Assembly: GCA_964471235.1 (NCBI GenBank)
Contig: CAYYGL010000005.1
Coordinates: forward strand, 1-55,938
DNA: 55,938 nt
Direction of reading: 5' to 3'
Source: CAYYGL01 sp964471235
GTDB taxonomy: Bacteria > Calditrichota > Calditrichia > RBG-13-44-9 > J075
In this document: piece after piece, positions 52,323 to 55,938 of the stretch
How positions within the stretch are numbered: the first letter of the stretch is position 1
How the letters are laid out: the number at the start of each line of letters is the position of its first letter
The notes under the pieces: generated by a model
Told to the model about the DNA's origin: nothing
Seen by the model: the letters and a program-made list of their open reading frames with translations, nothing else
Database searches by the model: none
Program-made: the position numbers and the translations under genes

Positions 52323-52888
52323 TCTCCACTACCTTTCTGCGCCACCAGGCTGGCAATCATCCGCGGTTTATCCTTACATCGGGTTTCCACTTTTTCTTCG
52401 TAATATACAATTTTAAGGGAAAGAAACGCATGGAGCAATTCATTCTCTTTTAACAGGTATTCCGGATTCACCGGGTGATTGAACGCCGCTTCATATTCGC
52501 TGTTGACAAATGTCTCGAAGATGAGAATGCCGCCGGGACGCAAACCGGCAATGATTCCCGGGAATAAGCGCCGTTGCAAAAAATTAATGTTGATGATCAG
52601 GTCATAAGTTGCCAATGGGATGGCATAGGTATCCAGGTCCGCATGGATGCAGCGGATGTTTTCGGAATGATGCTGGAAGTGTGCCAGCGCTACATCGGAG
52701 ATATCCACCGCATCCACAATGAACCCTTGTTCGACAAGAAAAAGGGCATTGCGTCCCATCCCGCAGGCAATATCCAGCGCCCTCCCCTTCTTTGCCAATC
52801 GGGCAAACCGGGTGACTATCCGGGATGGTTCCCCGGGGAATTCCTGCTCCCGGTAACGGGTGTTCCATTTTTGACGATCGGTTTCCAT
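52319..52888 (-). CDS. SAM-dependent methyltransferase
   Basis: 189-aa class I methyltransferase. Motif I reads ALDIACGMGRNALFL, the acidic end of strand 2 is VDAVDIS, and motif IV is YDLIININFLQRRLFPGI, followed by LRPGGILIFETF. It resembles TehB/UbiE-type small-molecule methyltransferases. The open frame extends to 53002, but the extra 38 residues come from the heptamer-rich spacer; METDRQKWNTRY at 52888 is the natural start. It overlaps the amylase start by 4 bases (52319-52322), so both are probably translated together, although a functional link is not obvious. Methyl acceptor unknown. Confidence 0.85.
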   Translation of the reverse strand: METDRQKWNTRYREQEFPGEPSRIVTRFARLAKKGRALDIACGMGRNALFLVEQGFIVDAVDISDVALAHFQHHSENIRCIHADLDTYAIPLATYDLIININFLQRRLFPGIIAGLRPGGILIFETFVNSEYEAAFNHPVNPEYLLKENELLHAFLSLKIVYYEEKVETRCKDKPRMIASLVAQKGSGE

Positions 52889-53052
52889 AACGGGATGTTG
52901 GGTGTTGGTTATTAAGGTATAGGGTATAGGGGATAAGGGGATTGGGAATGACAAGTGACGAATTGAATGCTGCTGACTGCTACTGACATCTGCCACTGCC
53001 AACTGCTACCTTTCCATATCACCACTCACCAATAACCAATCACTTTCCCCCT
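52889..53052 (-). repeat. Degenerate heptamer-periodic spacer
   Basis: Between the M14 peptidase and the methyltransferase the DNA runs in imperfect 7-base units: on the minus strand GATTGGT, TATTGGT, GAGTGGT near 53020-53045, then CAG-rich units near 52965-53010, then TACCCTA-like units near 52905-52935. Units change gradually along the spacer. No gene here. Confidence 0.55.
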
Positions 53053-53094
53053 TTTCATCTTTCATCTTTTATCTTTCATCTTTCATCTTTTACT
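53053..53094 (-). repeat. Tandem heptamer array at the M14 peptidase stop
   Basis: Six contiguous 7-base units on the + strand (TTTCATC four times, TTTTATC, and TTTTACT at the gene end). On the coding strand the units read GATGAAA or GATAAAA, each carrying TGA or TAA; the peptidase stop (53090-53092) lies in the terminal unit. Same unit family as 1713-1747. Confidence 0.8.
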
Positions 53095-55663
53095 TATACA
53101 GCCCATTAAAAATCAACTTAAACGTACCATAAGTTTGCCCGCGGTGCTGGGGGCGGAAAGCATACAGAATGGCACTTCCCTTCCCAACCGGTATGCGCGC
53201 CAATGCCACTTTCCCGAACAATTTCTCCGTGCCCACCGCCCAGCCGGACATCACCAAATCATGACTATCAAAAAAACCGATTTCCGAAATTTCTGATGGA
53301 TAAGGTTGAAGCTGCAACACAACCTTATTGTTAAAATACACCGGGGTTTCCCCGGGCATACCGTAGGTGAGAGGGTTACCGGTATCCAGGGTCATTCGTA
53401 AAATGCTCCCGGGAATAAAAAATGCTTTTCGATCCGCCTTTTTTAGCGGATTACTTGCCGGGAGATGCAGTTTTTCCATAGCAAAGTTGCAGGCATCTCC
53501 GAGAAACAACACCGTGCCCCCCTTCATCATAAAATCTTTCAAATGCTCCACACCCCGGGCGCCAATTCCTCCTTTGAATTCTTTTTTGACCTCCGGCTCA
53601 CCCAGCTTTCTTTCCCGGGGCTTCTCCGGTTTGCCGTCCATTATCCAACTGCTTCCCTGGCTGCCGAAAATCAATACGTCGAAATCCTTGGCAAGATTGG
53701 CTTTCCCCTGTATATCCACATTATGCAATATCGTGTAATCAAAGCCGAATTCGTCCAGCACCCATCGCAGCCATCCTTCATCGAATGCCCAGGGAATCCA
53801 GGGTTGGTAGATGCCGATACGCGCCGGGCGTAGTTTCCGGGCGGCAAGCTGAACATACTGCTCCTGCCGTTTGAAGGGATGCATTGGCACTTCCAGTGCA
53901 GCGCTTTGCTTCCGGAAGGAAGCAAGCTGCTCTGTGCTGCACCAGACGGCAAACGTGCCGGGCGGATAGCCATCATCCCACCCGGTTAACTCATAGACAT
54001 CGATTTTTTCTTTGAATAATGCATTTACCATCCGAAAACTACCGGTGTAGCGACGTTCCAATGCCAGCCAGCCGGGAGTAATTGCAGTTGTATCGACCGG
54101 CAATCGCGGTTCCGTTGCGGTCAGGGGAACGGAGAGCGGCACATCGAGAGCGACGGCTTTTACCCCCATTTGCAGTGGGAAAGTCCAGGCGGTGACATCA
54201 TAGGGTTGGCGCGGGGGACCGTTGGGATATTCCTTGAGGTTGGGGTAATGCTGGCGCTCCATCACATCCTTAATATATGCCCGGGCAGGCTGCTGCAAGG
54301 GCACAACAAAATCCCCGCGGTGGAATCGACCTGTCGGGGTATCAAAGTCGGCTCCTGCGGTATAGACATCCACATTGGCAATCCGCAGCCTGCGGAGCAG
54401 TTCTACCGCATTGGAGGGGTCATGCTGGTGCCGGGGAATGACATACGCCAGGGGATGATCGTCCCTGCCCACCTCAATCGCACGTTTGTTCAGGCGGAAA
54501 AAGTTCAGCATAAACCGTTCTTTGTAGGTCGCAGCAATTTCCAGGAGCCCCAGGGCAGCGGTTTTCTGGTATTCCACAATATCCCGCAGCCGCCACCAGC
54601 CGCCGGGCCAGGGGTCTAAAAAATTGGTTTGCTGGCTGTAAGTTGGTAAATCAATTCCCATCCCCCGTAAAGAACTCCTGGGAAAATAAAGCGGTGTGGC
54701 GTAACGCACCGAAGCTGCCTCGGTAAGGATGCCGATGCGATTGTGCCACAGGGGAGTTTTTGACATGGTGCCCTCAAAATAAGCATTAAAGATGGTGCCG
54801 GTGACCACGCCTTTTAGCCCCTGTTCGTGCATCCGGGATACGATATAATTGCCCACCAGGTTTATATCCGCTGTGATGCTGGGGGCGACGTTGGGGTTTA
54901 CCGGATCGGCATAAGGCGGCAGAAAGAAGCGCGCCCCGGTGGAACCCATCTGGTGCTGATCCATCACGATTTCCGGGTACCATTCCCGGTAGAGCACTTT
55001 TGCCACATTGCGGGTTTCCTTCAGATTAAAGAAATGCCAGTCCCGGTTGTTGTCATGGTCGGCGTAGTAGTGATATTTGTAGGGCATGGGACTGCCCTCG
55101 TACGGCGTGCCCACGGTAGAAAGATACCATTTGGTAATCATATCCTCGCCGTCGGGATTCAAAGAAGGCACCATCAGGAGAATAACATTGTCGAGGACAG
55201 AGCGGGTTTTATCATCATCCGTGGTGGCAAGCTGGTAAGCCAGTTCCAGCGACTCCTGACTGGCAGCAATCTCCCCGGAGTGGATATTCATGGTGAGGAG
55301 CACCACGATTTTCCCATCGTGAATCAACCGGCGGGCGCGCCGTTCCGACAGCGTAAACGGTCGCGCCAGTTGCTCCTGAATCTGACGATATGTTTCCAAA
55401 TTCCTGAGTGTCTCTTCGGAACTGATGATTGCCATGATCATGGGACGATCCAGGGTGGTTTTCCCCAACTCCACGACCTGCACCCGGGGAGAGGCATCCT
55501 CCAGCATGGTAAAATAAGAAACGATTTGTTCCCAATTCACCAACTGACGATCCGCTCCCATTTTAAACCCAAAAACTTCTTCGGGTGACTTGATATGCTG
55601 GGCGGGCAGGGGGCTGAGTAGTGCACACAACAAAATTATTACCGCAAAAATTCTAAGATTCAT
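53090..55663 (-). CDS. Exported M14 zinc carboxypeptidase
   Basis: 857-aa secreted metallopeptidase. Signal peptide with cleavage near LPAQ (residue 22). The M14 domain (about 40-380) shows zinc ligands H128-x2-E131 (NIHSGE) and H237 (VMDQHQMG), the NPDGEDM substrate loop, and E315 in ILTEAAS as likely catalytic base. The remaining 450 residues contain a linker beta-region and a class I glutamine-amidotransferase-like domain (about 615-760, IGIYQPWIPWAFDEGWLRWVLDEFGFDY) of unknown role, a known combination in large exported M14 proteins. Probably degrades peptides in the periplasm or outside. Its promoter region (55664-55938) holds a possible minus-strand TTGACA (55885-55890) without a clear -10. 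Confidence 0.87.
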   Translation of the reverse strand: MNLRIFAVIILLCALLSPLPAQHIKSPEEVFGFKMGADRQLVNWEQIVSYFTMLEDASPRVQVVELGKTTLDRPMIMAIISSEETLRNLETYRQIQEQLARPFTLSERRARRLIHDGKIVVLLTMNIHSGEIAASQESLELAYQLATTDDDKTRSVLDNVILLMVPSLNPDGEDMITKWYLSTVGTPYEGSPMPYKYHYYADHDNNRDWHFFNLKETRNVAKVLYREWYPEIVMDQHQMGSTGARFFLPPYADPVNPNVAPSITADINLVGNYIVSRMHEQGLKGVVTGTIFNAYFEGTMSKTPLWHNRIGILTEAASVRYATPLYFPRSSLRGMGIDLPTYSQQTNFLDPWPGGWWRLRDIVEYQKTAALGLLEIAATYKERFMLNFFRLNKRAIEVGRDDHPLAYVIPRHQHDPSNAVELLRRLRIANVDVYTAGADFDTPTGRFHRGDFVVPLQQPARAYIKDVMERQHYPNLKEYPNGPPRQPYDVTAWTFPLQMGVKAVALDVPLSVPLTATEPRLPVDTTAITPGWLALERRYTGSFRMVNALFKEKIDVYELTGWDDGYPPGTFAVWCSTEQLASFRKQSAALEVPMHPFKRQEQYVQLAARKLRPARIGIYQPWIPWAFDEGWLRWVLDEFGFDYTILHNVDIQGKANLAKDFDVLIFGSQGSSWIMDGKPEKPRERKLGEPEVKKEFKGGIGARGVEHLKDFMMKGGTVLFLGDACNFAMEKLHLPASNPLKKADRKAFFIPGSILRMTLDTGNPLTYGMPGETPVYFNNKVVLQLQPYPSEISEIGFFDSHDLVMSGWAVGTEKLFGKVALARIPVGKGSAILYAFRPQHRGQTYGTFKLIFNGLYK

Positions 55664-55938
55664 AAAGGGTCCTCATTGGTGCTCTCTGGTTCATCGGAAG
55701 AAATTCAGACGGTGTTGAGAATAGGTTGGGGAAGCGAGTATTGGAAGCATAACCTACGAAAGGGTTCACTGGGTTTACGACATCTTACCCGACCTCGCCA
55801 GGATATCCCAATATCCGGATTCCCTGAGCATCCCTCACCTGCCTGCCGCTTCGTCCTATCCTCAATTTCCTCGCAAGATGATATTGTCAAAATAATGAAG
55901 TTTGATTAAATAACCGTGCCACCGACAAAATAAATTTT
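55664..55938. other. Upstream region of the M14 peptidase, window end
   Basis: 275 bases without a supported gene. GGATAT/ATATCC (55801-55806, 55811-55816) forms a small hairpin. A minus-strand TTGACA at 55885-55890 might be a -35 element. Nothing else is recognised. Confidence 0.4.

Noticed and set aside
54827..55588. 253-codon + strand open frame opposite the M14 peptidase
   Set aside because: It is antisense to the zinc-binding domain, whose motifs are clear on the minus strand; the His/Gly-rich product looks like a shadow frame.
1..55938. tRNA, rRNA, riboswitch or phage genes
   Set aside because: No cloverleaf with a TTCRANYC arm, rRNA motif, known riboswitch core or integrase/capsid-type protein was recognised by eye; a covariance-model search would be needed to exclude small RNAs.

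Overview
This looks like a piece of a metagenome-assembled genome from an anaerobic or facultative, Gram-negative, polysaccharide-degrading bacterium of the Calditrichota/KSB1/FCB neighbourhood. The assignment is inference from three things: C-terminal secretion tails with the NYPNPFNP signature on two exported proteins, a PorV-like outer-membrane protein with large TonB-dependent and exported proteins, and a scaffold gap (10 N at 6853-6862) inside a hydrogenase gene. Base composition is near 50% GC. I saw no tRNA, rRNA, CRISPR array or insertion sequence.

Layout. (1) 30-8593, + strand: a six-gene hdrC-hdrB-hdrA-mvhD-mvhG-mvhA operon encoding a heterodisulfide-reductase/[NiFe]-hydrogenase electron-bifurcating complex. 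Its HdrA carries an inserted GltD/NfnB-type pyridine-nucleotide flavoprotein. (2) 8813-12546: citrate synthase and a MaeB-type malic enzyme. (3) 12898-17249: a sugar ABC importer (binding protein and two permeases, no ATPase) and a LacI-family repressor. Their promoters carry matching 16-bp palindromic operators. (4) 17288-36519: a large exported glycan-use block with a CBM9-like sorted protein, TonB-dependent receptor, 1089-aa exported partner, PorV-like protein, GH94-type phosphorylase, two PF10091/GH144-type proteins and a 1078-aa discoidin-domain six-hairpin enzyme. The GH144 signature, the phosphorylase and the LacI-controlled importer together suggest a beta-glucan, perhaps beta-1,2-glucan, pathway. 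(5) 36780-41797, + strand: thioredoxin-like protein, a VWA/MoxR pair overlapped by a crotonase gene, and lspA. (6) 41830-55663, mostly - strand: coiled-coil nuclease-like protein, CLC chloride protein, (umuD on +), two paralogous SGNH/TPR membrane proteins, GH13 amylase, a methyltransferase and an exported M14 peptidase.

The main unexplained structure lies between genes. Spacers in the hydrogenase operon (1713-1747, 5309-5336, 5830-5864, 6985-7048) and after the M14 peptidase (53053-53094) hold tandem 7- or 8-base units, nearly every one carrying TAA or TGA. Because the period is not a multiple of three, stop codons fall in all three frames just after the gene. The arrays follow the coding strand, three of them start inside or at the stop codon, and one has an inverted copy downstream that can form a hairpin. 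A 192-bp nested-palindrome, MITE-like element lies at 25411-25602.

Start codons were moved from the longest open frame where the sequence argued for it (second permease 15148, 1078-aa enzyme 30755, GH144 protein 34042, lspA 41258, nuclease-like protein 42642, methyltransferase 52888). Family names rest on motifs read by eye, without database searches.
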